Shown here piece by piece: positions 1 to 5,658 of a stretch of 6,278 nt of DNA. The notes beneath the pieces are model-generated. The model was given only the letters and a program-made list of their open reading frames with translations, ran no database searches and was not told the origin of the DNA. Position 1 is the stretch's first letter, and each line of letters begins with the position of its first letter. The DNA is from Planctomycetota bacterium (GTDB lineage Bacteria; Planctomycetota; SZUA-567), in NCBI GenBank assembly GCA_031270145.1, contig JAISYD010000002.1:1-6278 (forward strand), read 5' to 3'. The position numbers and the translations under genes were made by a program.

Positions 1-995
1 CGGGCGCCGGCTACCGGAAGAACCGCCAAACCAAGGCCGAGAGCGAAACCGAGGCCGGGGAGCCGACCCCGGAGGAACGCCGGCAAAAGGAGCTGAAGAC
101 CATCCTCGACAAAATCAACTCGGAGGAGGAGGCGAAATATCCCGCCCGCTCCTCCGCCAACGCCGCCACCAGCGTCCTTTCGCCCGAGATGGCCGACAGT
201 TTGGCCGCCTCGAGCGGCCTGTCCGGATTTCTGAACGACATGCCGCTTTTCGATGAATTCAAGACCGGTCTCATGGACGCCTTCAAGCTGATGGACAAGG
301 GCGGCCTGGGAAGCGTCAGCGCCCAGTATGAGTTGAACTACTCGTCCGTGCAGTATATCGCCAATGCCGCCGGCGGCTACGAATACAAGGAAACCTCCCT
401 GAACTTCAAGCTGGATCTAAGCTATATCAAGGCTTCGGCCGGCAACGGCGGCGGCCAGGCCATGGCCGACCTCATTGGCCAGTCGACCGATTTCGCCTCG
501 CTGATCGAGACCTTGAATGGCGCCGCCTCCAGCCAGCCGGCCGCGACGCCCAAGGATTTCCTGGCCCAAATGGAGGATTACTTCTCGCCCGAGAAGACCG
601 CCGGGCGCATCGTCGATTTCGCCACCGCTTTTTTCCCCAATTCCGCCGCCTTCAAGGCCGGCGGCGACACCGAGGAGGCCAGGAGCGAGTTCGCCGAAAC
701 CATGCGCGCCGCCATCCAGAAGGGCTTCGACCAGGCCATGGGCGTCCTCGGCAAGACGCCGAAGGCGGTTCAGGACGACATCGACAAAACCCACGAGCGG
801 ACCTTCAAGGGTCTTGACGACTTCGTCAAGAACGGCTTGAGCAAGGAAAAGGAGGCGGAGGGCCTTTACGCCTCCCTGGAGCGATGGAATCTGTCCATCA
901 ACCTGAGCTACAGCGAAAAGACCGTTTCCGCCGCCGCCGGCGCCTACGCCCCGGTCGGGCAAGCCGGGTCGGGCGGGTTGAACCTGCAGGCCTAG
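1..995 (+). CDS. DUF5610 domain-containing protein, 5' end outside window
   Basis: The reading frame is open from the left edge (first full codon at base 3) to TAG at 993-995, giving 330 visible residues, so this is the 3' part of a gene. An ATG at 189 exists, but it has no Shine-Dalgarno, and the 62 residues before it are coherent, charged and GC-rich at third positions, so I treat it as internal. Visible residues 1-50 are hydrophilic and rich in K and E. Residues about 194-273 match my recollection of DUF5610: a SPEKTAGRIVDFA segment, a helix ending in IQKGFDQAMGVLG, then an IDKTHERTFKGLDDF helix. Two similar beta-like stretches, SLNFKLDLSYIK (about 132-143) and WNLSINLSYSEKTV (about 295-308), flank the domain. 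There is no signal peptide or membrane segment in the visible part. The function of DUF5610 proteins is unknown, and the gene points away from the metabolic genes, so context adds nothing. Coding status is certain; the family call is good but from memory. Confidence 0.85.
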   Translation, partial: GAGYRKNRQTKAESETEAGEPTPEERRQKELKTILDKINSEEEAKYPARSSANAATSVLSPEMADSLAASSGLSGFLNDMPLFDEFKTGLMDAFKLMDKGGLGSVSAQYELNYSSVQYIANAAGGYEYKETSLNFKLDLSYIKASAGNGGGQAMADLIGQSTDFASLIETLNGAASSQPAATPKDFLAQMEDYFSPEKTAGRIVDFATAFFPNSAAFKAGGDTEEARSEFAETMRAAIQKGFDQAMGVLGKTPKAVQDDIDKTHERTFKGLDDFVKNGLSKEKEAEGLYASLERWNLSINLSYSEKTVSAAAGAYAPVGQAGSGGLNLQA

Positions 996-1022
996 CCCGG
1001 ACGCGGCGGACATTCGCCGGGC
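995..1022. terminator. Weak hairpin between convergent genes
   Basis: GCCCGG at 995-1000 and CCGGGC at 1017-1022 form a six-base inverted repeat. It overlaps the last base of the DUF5610 stop codon and lies about 35 bases beyond the 3' end of the convergent tRNA. Neither strand has a T-run after it, so it is at most a poor bidirectional terminator. No other gene or signal is visible between 996 and 1056. Confidence 0.25.
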
Positions 1023-1056
1023 CGCCCACCCCCGCGGAGTTCCTTGGCCGATGGAT

Positions 1057-1134
1057 TGGTCGGGGCGGGCGGATTTGAACCGCCGACTTCCTGCTCCCAA
1101 AGCAGGCGCGCTGGCCAGGCTGCGCTACGCCCCG
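1057..1134 (-). tRNA. tRNA-Pro (anticodon UGG), CCA encoded
   Basis: Read on the minus strand from 1134 to 1057, the sequence folds as a complete 78-nt tRNA. The acceptor stem is CGGGGCG/CGCCCCG (7 perfect pairs). The D stem is GCGC/GCGC with a 10-nt loop holding the conserved GG. The anticodon stem CCTGC/GCAGG encloses loop TTTGGGA, so the anticodon is TGG (reads CCN proline codons). The variable loop is five bases, and the T stem GGCGG/CCGCC has loop TTCAAAT. The 3' end reads A then CCA, so the tail is encoded in the DNA. The C1-G72 pair, A73 and G35/G36 are known proline identity elements of bacterial tRNA-Pro. The 5' end is only 59 bases after the phosphofructokinase stop, and I see no convincing promoter of its own in that space, so co-transcription and processing is possible. 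Confidence 0.97.
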
Positions 1135-1150
1135 GACGTGAATTGGATCC

Positions 1151-1186
1151 GCCGTCCCGCCGGCGGCAAGCCGGGGCCGGGACGGC
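1151..1186 (-). terminator. Hairpin after phosphofructokinase gene, before tRNA-Pro
   Basis: GCCGTCCCG (1151-1159) is the exact reverse complement of CGGGACGGC (1178-1186). Inside it CCGGC (1160-1164) pairs with GCCGG (1170-1174) around GGCAA, leaving a three-base bulge at 1175-1177, for about 14 pairs in total. On the minus strand it starts 7 bases after the kinase stop codon. The sequence after it is GGATCCAATTC, with no U-tract, so it is terminator-like rather than a textbook intrinsic terminator. It may instead mark mRNA 3' processing upstream of the tRNA. Confidence 0.45.
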
Positions 1187-1193
1187 GAACCGG

Positions 1194-2522
1194 TCAGGAA
1201 TTGACCAGGCTGGGTTGGCCGGTGGTCTCGATAACGCTGCGCCAAATCGATCCCTGGGGGTCCACCTTTTTCCGCGCCGAGATGGCGGTTTCGATGGGGA
1301 CGTGGACGAAGGCGCGCTTCCAGTTGCCGATCAGCATGTCGGTGCGCCCGGACATGGCGGCATGAACGGCGTGGCGCGCCAACTCGCCGCAGAAGACGCT
1401 GTCCACCGAATTGGCCGGCACCGAGCGGATCAGATAGCTGGGATCGATGTACTTGAGGTTGATGGGGAACGGCCGCTCCCGGAACCAGTCCTCTATCGCG
1501 TCGCGGAGGAAGGTTCCGATGTCCTTCAGCTTGACGTTGCCGGAGGCGTCGGTCTTCCGCGCCACCCGGGTCAGGCCGGAGGAACTGATCAGATCCTGCC
1601 CCGCCCCCTCCGCCACCACGATCACCGCGTGGCCGCGGCTCTCCAGGCGGCGGCGCAACTGCTCGAAAAAGCCGTTCGGCCCCTCCAACTCGAAGGGGAT
1701 TTCCGGGATGATCACGAAGTTGACGTCCGGCAGGGCCAGGGTGGCGGCGCAGGCGATGAAGCCGGAGTGCCGGCCCATGAGCTTGACCAGGCCGACGCCG
1801 TTCGGGGCGCCCTTGGCTTCGACATGGGCCGAGCGCAGCGATTGGATCGCCACCGAACAGGCGGTCTGGAAGCCGAAGGAGACGTCGGTGAAGCTGATGT
1901 CGTTGTCGATGGTCTTGGGGACCCCCACGACCGCGATGTTCAATTCCCGCCTCGCCACCTCGGCGGCTATGGCCTGGCCGCCGCGCATGGTGCCGTCGCC
2001 CCCGATGACGAAGAGGAGATTGATGTCCATGCGGTCCAGGCAGTCCACCATCTCCTCCGGCGATTGCTCGCCCCGGCTGGACGCGAGGATGGTGCCGCCC
2101 TGCTCGTGGATGGCGTCGACGTTGGCGGGGGTCAGGGCGAGGACGTCGTGCTTGTATTTCGGGATGAAGCCCTCGAAGCCGTACTGGAAGCCGTAAACCT
2201 TTTTTACCCCGTATTGGTAGTTGAGCGCCAGGGTGACGCTCCGGATGACGTTGTTGAGGCCGGGGCAAAGGCCGCCGCAGGTGACGATGCCGGCCCGGCA
2301 TTTGGAGGGGTCGAAATAGATTTTCTGTCTGGGGCCGGCCTGCTCCATGGATGGCAACTGTTCCAGGGGGCACTGCCGCCCCACCGCGTCGTCGAGGTAG
2401 GTGTCGTAAAGGACGCGGCTGTCGTCCGGGACAAAGGCGGACACGCCCAGGCAGTCGGCGATGGGCGAGGGAATGGCGCATTTACCCAGCCGCTTGATGC
2501 TGAAAACGGGGTTGTCGGCCAT
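1194..2522 (-). CDS. pfkA: 6-phosphofructokinase, long plant/protist-type
   Basis: This 442-residue cytoplasmic enzyme phosphorylates fructose 6-phosphate to fructose 1,6-bisphosphate, the committed step of glycolysis. Motifs in order: GPRQKIYFDP (63-72), phosphoryl-donor loop IVTCGGLCPGLNNVIR (79-94), GGDGT (174-178), PKTIDND with catalytic base D206 (202-208), MGR (249-251), the sugar-phosphate segment PEIPFELEG (273-281) and KYIDPSYLIRSVPAN (357-371). The ~70-residue N-terminal extension and these motifs resemble the long ATP-dependent enzymes of plants and trypanosomatids more than the ~320-residue E. coli PfkA. G177 (E. coli G104 position) points to ATP as donor, while K203 (G124 position) is typical of pyrophosphate enzymes. 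Databases may therefore label homologues either way; I favour ATP. The frame stays open far upstream (to 2894), but AAGGAG seven bases before the ATG at 2522, and the loss of family similarity before it, fix the start. A separate promoter is likely. Confidence 0.95.
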   Translation of the reverse strand: MADNPVFSIKRLGKCAIPSPIADCLGVSAFVPDDSRVLYDTYLDDAVGRQCPLEQLPSMEQAGPRQKIYFDPSKCRAGIVTCGGLCPGLNNVIRSVTLALNYQYGVKKVYGFQYGFEGFIPKYKHDVLALTPANVDAIHEQGGTILASSRGEQSPEEMVDCLDRMDINLLFVIGGDGTMRGGQAIAAEVARRELNIAVVGVPKTIDNDISFTDVSFGFQTACSVAIQSLRSAHVEAKGAPNGVGLVKLMGRHSGFIACAATLALPDVNFVIIPEIPFELEGPNGFFEQLRRRLESRGHAVIVVAEGAGQDLISSSGLTRVARKTDASGNVKLKDIGTFLRDAIEDWFRERPFPINLKYIDPSYLIRSVPANSVDSVFCGELARHAVHAAMSGRTDMLIGNWKRAFVHVPIETAISARKKVDPQGSIWRSVIETTGQPSLVNS

Positions 2523-2529
2523 CGCGGAG

Positions 2530-2535
2530 CTCCTT
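2530..2535 (-). promoter_or_regulatory. Shine-Dalgarno that fixes the phosphofructokinase start
   Basis: On the minus strand AAGGAG lies seven bases before the ATG at 2522-2520. It decides the start, because the same frame is open for a further 370 bases upstream through the dctM 3' end. Confidence 0.85.
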
Positions 2536-2567
2536 TTTGCGCCAAGGGCGGAATCTCGACCCCCCCA

Positions 2568-2596
2568 ATTATTGGCGAAGGGCGTTGGCAAGGCAA
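2568..2596 (-). promoter_or_regulatory. Candidate sigma70-type promoter for phosphofructokinase
   Basis: On the minus strand TTGCCT (2596-2591, four of six matches to TTGACA) is separated by exactly 17 bases from AATAAT (2573-2568, five of six matches to TATAAT). Transcription would start near 2561, giving a leader of about 40 bases before the ATG. This is the most AT-rich point of an otherwise GC-rich spacer. The -10 box lies inside an 11-base odd palindrome, CCAATTATTGG (2565-2575), a possible repressor or activator site. The sigma class is assumed. Confidence 0.5.
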
Positions 2597-2605
2597 GGCA
2601 TTTAT

Positions 2606-2648
2606 CCGGGGAATCCCCGAAAGCGCCGGGATTCGGGGATTCCCCCGG
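2606..2648 (-). terminator. Long perfect hairpin after dctM, probable operon terminator
   Basis: GGGGAATCCCCGAA (2608-2621) is the exact reverse complement of TTCGGGGATTCCCC (2632-2645), with a 10-base loop. Two further CC/GG pairs form across one bulged C (2646). The structure begins about nine bases after the dctM stop codon, where the end of the TRAP operon is expected. The sequence after it on the minus strand, ATAAATGCC, is A/T-rich but not a T-run, so intrinsic termination may be weak. The arms each contain an 11-base palindrome, so a protein-binding role is an alternative. Confidence 0.6.
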
Positions 2649-2656
2649 CGGGCGGA

Positions 2657-3937
2657 TCAAATGAAAAAGGTGCTGAACCAGGGGAAGATCACCACGATGA
2701 AGAACACGGCGGTGTAGCCGATGAAAAACGGCAATTCGCCCTTGGCGATGGCGCCCATCCTCAGCCCCGTCACGCTGGAGGCGGCGAAAAGGTTCACCGC
2801 CACCGGCGGGGTCATGGTGCCGATGACGTTGGCGATGCAGACGATCATGCCGAAATGGACGTTGTTCAACCCCATGTTGTCGGCGATGGGCCACAGCACC
2901 GGCACCAACAGCACGCAGATGGCGATGCCTTCCAGGAAGGTGCCGAAGATCAGGAGAAGGACGGCTATGGCCAGCGAAAACAGCAGCGGCGACATCTCAA
3001 GGGCGATGATGGCGTTGACTAGAGCGCGGGAAATGCCGGACATGGTGAACACCCAGGAGAAGGCGGTGGAGGTGGCGATGATGAAAAGGATCATGGCGCT
3101 CGACTTGGCCGATTTCAGCACTATGGAAAGCGCCTCGCCCATGGGTATGGCCCGGTACAGAAATACCCCGACCATGAAGGCGTACACCACCGACACGGAC
3201 GCCGACTCGGTGGGGGTGAGGTAGCCGGAATAGATGCCGCCCAGGATGATCACCGGCAACAACAGGGCCGGGATGGCCATGAAGGTGGATTTGACCAGCC
3301 CCAGAAAGGTGATCCTCCCCTCCTCCTTTGGCCATTTTTCCTTGCGGGAATAAATTACGCTGACGATCACCAGGGCGACGATGATCATGCTCCCGGCCAC
3401 GATGCCGGCCGAAAAAAGGTTGGAGATGGAACAGTTGGTGATGGTGCCGTAGACCACCATGATGATGCTCGGGGGGATGATGGGGCCCAGTCCGCCGGCC
3501 ACCGCCAGCAGGCCGGCGCTCCGTTCCCGGGGATAGCCGAGCTTGACGATTTCCGGATAGACGGTGGAGCCGATGGCGATGACCGTGGCGGGGGCGGAGC
3601 CGGACAGGGCGGCGAAAAAGGCGCAGGCCAGCACCGTGGCGTAAGCCATGCCGCCGCGCACCCGGCCGACGATGGAATTGACGAATTCGACCAGCCGCCG
3701 GGAAATGCCGCCGCTGGTCATGAAATTGCCGGCCAGCACGAAAAACGGGATGGCCATGATGGAATAGGCGTCGAGGGCGGTGAATATCCGCTGGGCCGCC
3801 GCCGCCAGGGGTATATCCATAAGATACATGCAGGTCATGGCCGAAACGCCGAGCGACATGGCGATGGGGACGCCGAAAACCAGCAGCAGCGCCAACACCC
3901 CGAACAGGACGGCGCCAATGGCGGTGACGTCGGTCAT
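2657..3937 (-). CDS. dctM: TRAP transporter large permease subunit, DctM family
   Basis: This is the 426-residue inner-membrane subunit of a tripartite ATP-independent periplasmic (TRAP) transporter, which forms the ion-coupled translocation channel. The protein is hydrophobic nearly throughout, consistent with the many-helix topology of the family, and its length is normal. Family motifs are intact: PFFVLAGNFM (64-73), LSGSAPATVIAIGS (111-124), GGLGPIIPPSIIMVVYG (148-164), GIYSGYLTPTESASV (234-248) and GTMTPPVAVNLFAAS (373-387). The paired proline-rich loops near 153-156 and 376-378 are hallmarks of the two pseudo-symmetric halves in this ion-transporter superfamily. The start at 3937 has a strong AAGGAGG six bases upstream, inside the dctQ 3' end, and its ATG overlaps the dctQ TGA as ATGA, so the two membrane subunits are translationally coupled. 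The symbol is a family name; it does not mean the substrate is a C4-dicarboxylate. Confidence 0.96.
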   Translation of the reverse strand: MTDVTAIGAVLFGVLALLLVFGVPIAMSLGVSAMTCMYLMDIPLAAAAQRIFTALDAYSIMAIPFFVLAGNFMTSGGISRRLVEFVNSIVGRVRGGMAYATVLACAFFAALSGSAPATVIAIGSTVYPEIVKLGYPRERSAGLLAVAGGLGPIIPPSIIMVVYGTITNCSISNLFSAGIVAGSMIIVALVIVSVIYSRKEKWPKEEGRITFLGLVKSTFMAIPALLLPVIILGGIYSGYLTPTESASVSVVYAFMVGVFLYRAIPMGEALSIVLKSAKSSAMILFIIATSTAFSWVFTMSGISRALVNAIIALEMSPLLFSLAIAVLLLIFGTFLEGIAICVLLVPVLWPIADNMGLNNVHFGMIVCIANVIGTMTPPVAVNLFAASSVTGLRMGAIAKGELPFFIGYTAVFFIVVIFPWFSTFFI

Positions 3938-4446
3938 GCCGCGCCTCCTTCCGGCGCCCTCGCGCCCTTGCCGCCGAACAGGGCGGCGATCATGACGACC
4001 AGAGTCGCGCCCTGGACCGCGGCGATGATGCCGAAACTCAGAGGCAGGGCGGCATAGGGGATGTACATGGGGACGCCAAGACCGGGGGAAAGCTGCCCGA
4101 AGCTGACTTGCTTTTCCAGCAGGCTGAACGAGGTCCAGAACACCAGGACCGAAAAGGCGACGACCACCATTTTCCCGAGGATGAGGACCGCCTCCCGGGG
4201 GATCCCCCCGAAGCGGTCAATGACGGCGGTGATGGCCATTTGCGTGCCGTCCCGCAGGCCGACCTCGGTACCCAAGAGCGCCATGTAGACCATGCAGTAC
4301 CTGGCCAGCTCCTCGAACCAGGAGATGCCGGCGCCGACGAAGTTGCGGTTCACCACCTGGGCGAAGGCCGACAGGGTCATGACGATGAAGGACGCGGCCA
4401 GGATAAGGTTTTCCAGCTTTTGCAACCATGCCAATATCGCTTTCAT
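3934..4446 (-). CDS. dctQ: TRAP transporter small permease subunit, DctQ family
   Basis: This 170-residue inner-membrane protein is the accessory subunit that supports DctM and docks the loaded receptor. Four hydrophobic segments are visible, at about 14-36, 45-62, 87-109 and 128-155, the normal DctQ topology. Family-typical stretches are QVVNRNFVGAGISWFEELARY (30-50) followed by LLGTEVGLRDGTQMAI (57-72), and GQLSPGLGVPMYIPYAALPLSFG (117-139). The start at 4446 is preceded by GGGAGG only four bases from the ATG, a rather tight spacing that could lower initiation. The 3' end overlaps the dctM start by four bases. The short C-terminal tail (159-170) is cytoplasmic-looking and low in complexity (G, A, P). 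It lies 131 bases downstream of dctP, across a GC-rich spacer that can fold. Confidence 0.94.
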   Translation of the reverse strand: MKAILAWLQKLENLILAASFIVMTLSAFAQVVNRNFVGAGISWFEELARYCMVYMALLGTEVGLRDGTQMAITAVIDRFGGIPREAVLILGKMVVVAFSVLVFWTSFSLLEKQVSFGQLSPGLGVPMYIPYAALPLSFGIIAAVQGATLVVMIAALFGGKGARAPEGGAA

Positions 4447-4473
4447 ACAACCTCCCGGACAAGGGTTGAATTG

Positions 4474-4547
4474 GATTCGGCGAGCCGGGGCCGGGGAGCG
4501 GCTCCAACGGGCCGGCCGACCCGCCGGAGCCGCCGACCCGCCGAATC
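4474..4547 (-). repeat. Structured dctP-dctQ intergenic region with nested inverted repeats
   Basis: Three nested inverted repeats can form one long imperfect stem. GATTCGGCG (4474-4482) pairs with CGCCGAATC (4539-4547), GCGGCTCC (4498-4505) with GGAGCCGC (4526-4533), and CGGG (4508-4511) with CCCG (4520-4523). A 12-base direct repeat, GCCGACCCGCCG, occurs at 4515-4526 and 4532-4543, with a 17-base period. In the mRNA the structure lies between the dctP stop and the dctQ Shine-Dalgarno (4451-4456). A position like this could protect the receptor mRNA or reduce read-through to the membrane subunits; that role is inferred. Confidence 0.5.
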
Positions 4548-4577
4548 ATCCCTGGCCCCGCACGCCTGGGGAAGGGC

Positions 4578-5567
4578 TTATTTCTTGGCTTCCTCCACCA
4601 CCTTGACGATCTCCGGGTTCAAGGTCTTCCTGAAATCCTCGATGACCTTGGCCACCTGGCCGCGCACCGCGCCCAGGTCGATGTTATGGAACTTGACGCC
4701 GCGCTTCTCGGTCAATTCCTTGACCGCCGCGGCGTTGCCGTCCAGGAGGAGCTGGCGCTGGTAGTCGATGCCCCTCTTGACGGCGGCCAGGAATTGGGGC
4801 CGCAGATCGGCGGGAACGCGGTTCCAGGCCTTGTCCGACATGCCGATGGCGATGAAGGTGTAAAGGTGGTTGGTCCAGGTCACGTTCTTGATGACCTCGT
4901 AATAGCGGTTGGTCAGCATGTTGGCGACCGCGTTCTCGTTGCCGTCGATGGTGCCCTGTTGCAGGGCGGTGAACTGCTCGCCGGCGGCCATGGGGGTGGC
5001 GATGGCGCCCAGGGCGTTGAAGGTGGCGATCTGCATCTGGTTTTCCATGGTTCGGATCTTGAAGCCCTTGAAATCCTCTACCTTGGTTATGGGGCGGTTG
5101 GAGAAGACGTTGCGGAAGCCGGATTCCATCCAGCCGACCAGATGGACGCCCTGGGTCTGGGCCTTTTGGTCAATCAGCTCGCCGAACTTGCCGTCGATGA
5201 CCTTGTGGGCCTGCTCGACATTGTCGAAGAGGAAGGGCTGGTCGAGGATCTTCAATTCCGGGATGAAGGAGCTGAGCACCACGTTCACCACCGAACACAT
5301 GTCGATGGTGCCGATTTGGCAACCCTCGTACATGTCGCGCTCGTTGCCAAGCGTGCCGCTGGCGTAAACCTCGATCTTGATTTTGCCGCCGGTGGCCCTG
5401 TCAACCTCCTCCGCCACCTTGGAGCCGCCCAGGGCGTACATGCTGCCGGCCGGATCCACAAAACCGAACTTGAGGGTAATGGCGTCGGCGGCCGGGAGGC
5501 GGCCTGCTCCGGAAAGCGACAGGGTCAAGAGCAGGGCGAACAACAGTTTTCCGATGCTTTTCAACAT
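4578..5567 (-). CDS. dctP: TRAP transporter periplasmic solute receptor, DctP family
   Basis: This 329-residue periplasmic protein binds the substrate and delivers it to DctQM. Residues 1-29 form a signal peptide: K3 and K7, then a hydrophobic core LLFALLLTLSLSG, with probable cleavage after ADA (27-29). The mature part has the usual DctP pattern: GTLGNERDMYEGCQIGTIDM (71-90), PFLFDNVEQAHKVIDG (111-126), GFRNVFSNRPI (150-160), GFKIRTMENQ (168-177) and TALQQGTIDGNENAVANM (200-217). R172 in the KIR motif sits where family members carry the arginine that salt-bridges the substrate carboxylate, so an acidic ligand is expected. The start at 5567 is chosen because it gives a clean signal peptide and has GGAGA upstream. 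An in-frame ATG at 5624 has no well-spaced Shine-Dalgarno and would add 19 charged and irregular residues. The gene lies 91 bases after the dehydrogenase. The ligand is unknown; the neighbouring KduD-like enzyme suggests a sugar acid. Confidence 0.95.
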   Translation of the reverse strand: MLKSIGKLLFALLLTLSLSGAGRLPAADAITLKFGFVDPAGSMYALGGSKVAEEVDRATGGKIKIEVYASGTLGNERDMYEGCQIGTIDMCSVVNVVLSSFIPELKILDQPFLFDNVEQAHKVIDGKFGELIDQKAQTQGVHLVGWMESGFRNVFSNRPITKVEDFKGFKIRTMENQMQIATFNALGAIATPMAAGEQFTALQQGTIDGNENAVANMLTNRYYEVIKNVTWTNHLYTFIAIGMSDKAWNRVPADLRPQFLAAVKRGIDYQRQLLLDGNAAAVKELTEKRGVKFHNIDLGAVRGQVAKVIEDFRKTLNPEIVKVVEEAKK

Positions 5568-5574
5568 TTTGCGT

Positions 5575-5579
5575 CTCCA
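5575..5579 (-). promoter_or_regulatory. Shine-Dalgarno that decides the dctP start
   Basis: On the minus strand TGGAG, continuing as GGAGA, ends about seven bases before the ATG at 5567-5565. Together with the signal peptide that begins there, it favours this start over the in-frame ATG at 5624. Confidence 0.65.
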
Positions 5580-5604
5580 TAACGTGGTAATGGCGAAACC
5601 GGCC

Positions 5605-5622
5605 GCCTTGCCCCTGCAAGGC
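5605..5622 (-). other. Small hairpin in the dehydrogenase-dctP spacer
   Basis: GCCTTGC (5605-5611) and GCAAGGC (5616-5622) form a perfect seven-pair stem with a four-base loop (AGGG in the mRNA). No T-run follows on the minus strand. It lies midway in the 91-base spacer, about 38 bases upstream of the dctP ATG, so it could be a partial terminator, a processing site or a leader structure. I see no convincing promoter in this spacer. Confidence 0.4.
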
Positions 5623-5658
5623 ATTCCCGCCGGAAAGGCTTGGCTTGGTGCGGGCGGG

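Noticed and set aside
417..1100. Minus-strand open frame opposite the DUF5610 gene
   Set aside because: It is rich in G, A, L and R, as expected of an antisense shadow, and it runs into the tRNA. The plus frame matches a known domain.
1057..1134. tRNA-Pro as an attachment site of an integrated element
   Set aside because: No integrase gene, no duplicated tRNA 3' end and no change in base or codon use is visible on either side.
1044..1140. Proteins reading across the tRNA on the plus strand (GAGGFEPPTS and GRADLNRRLPAP types)
   Set aside because: These are translations of the antisense of tRNA-Pro, a well-known database artefact. The tRNA folds perfectly and no ribosome binding site is present.
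898..2481. Long open frame on the minus strand in another phase of the phosphofructokinase gene
   Set aside because: It is arginine/proline/glycine-rich low-complexity sequence caused by high GC content. The in-phase kinase has all family motifs and a Shine-Dalgarno.
1044..2717. Long plus-strand open frame (557 codons) opposite the kinase and the dctM end
   Set aside because: It is a GC-driven shadow of the kinase strand with no family motif, and it runs over the tRNA and the intergenic hairpin.
2523..2894. N-terminal extension of the kinase to an upstream ATG
   Set aside because: The extension would overlap the dctM 3' end and the hairpin, and it matches nothing in the family. The AAGGAG before 2522 marks the real start.
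2593..5625. Shared 10-mer GCAAGGCATT in the leaders of the kinase (2593-2602) and dctP (5616-5625), considered as a common operator
   Set aside because: Several 10-base matches are expected by chance in a window this size. One copy is part of a hairpin arm and the other of the -35 area, so no common role is supported.
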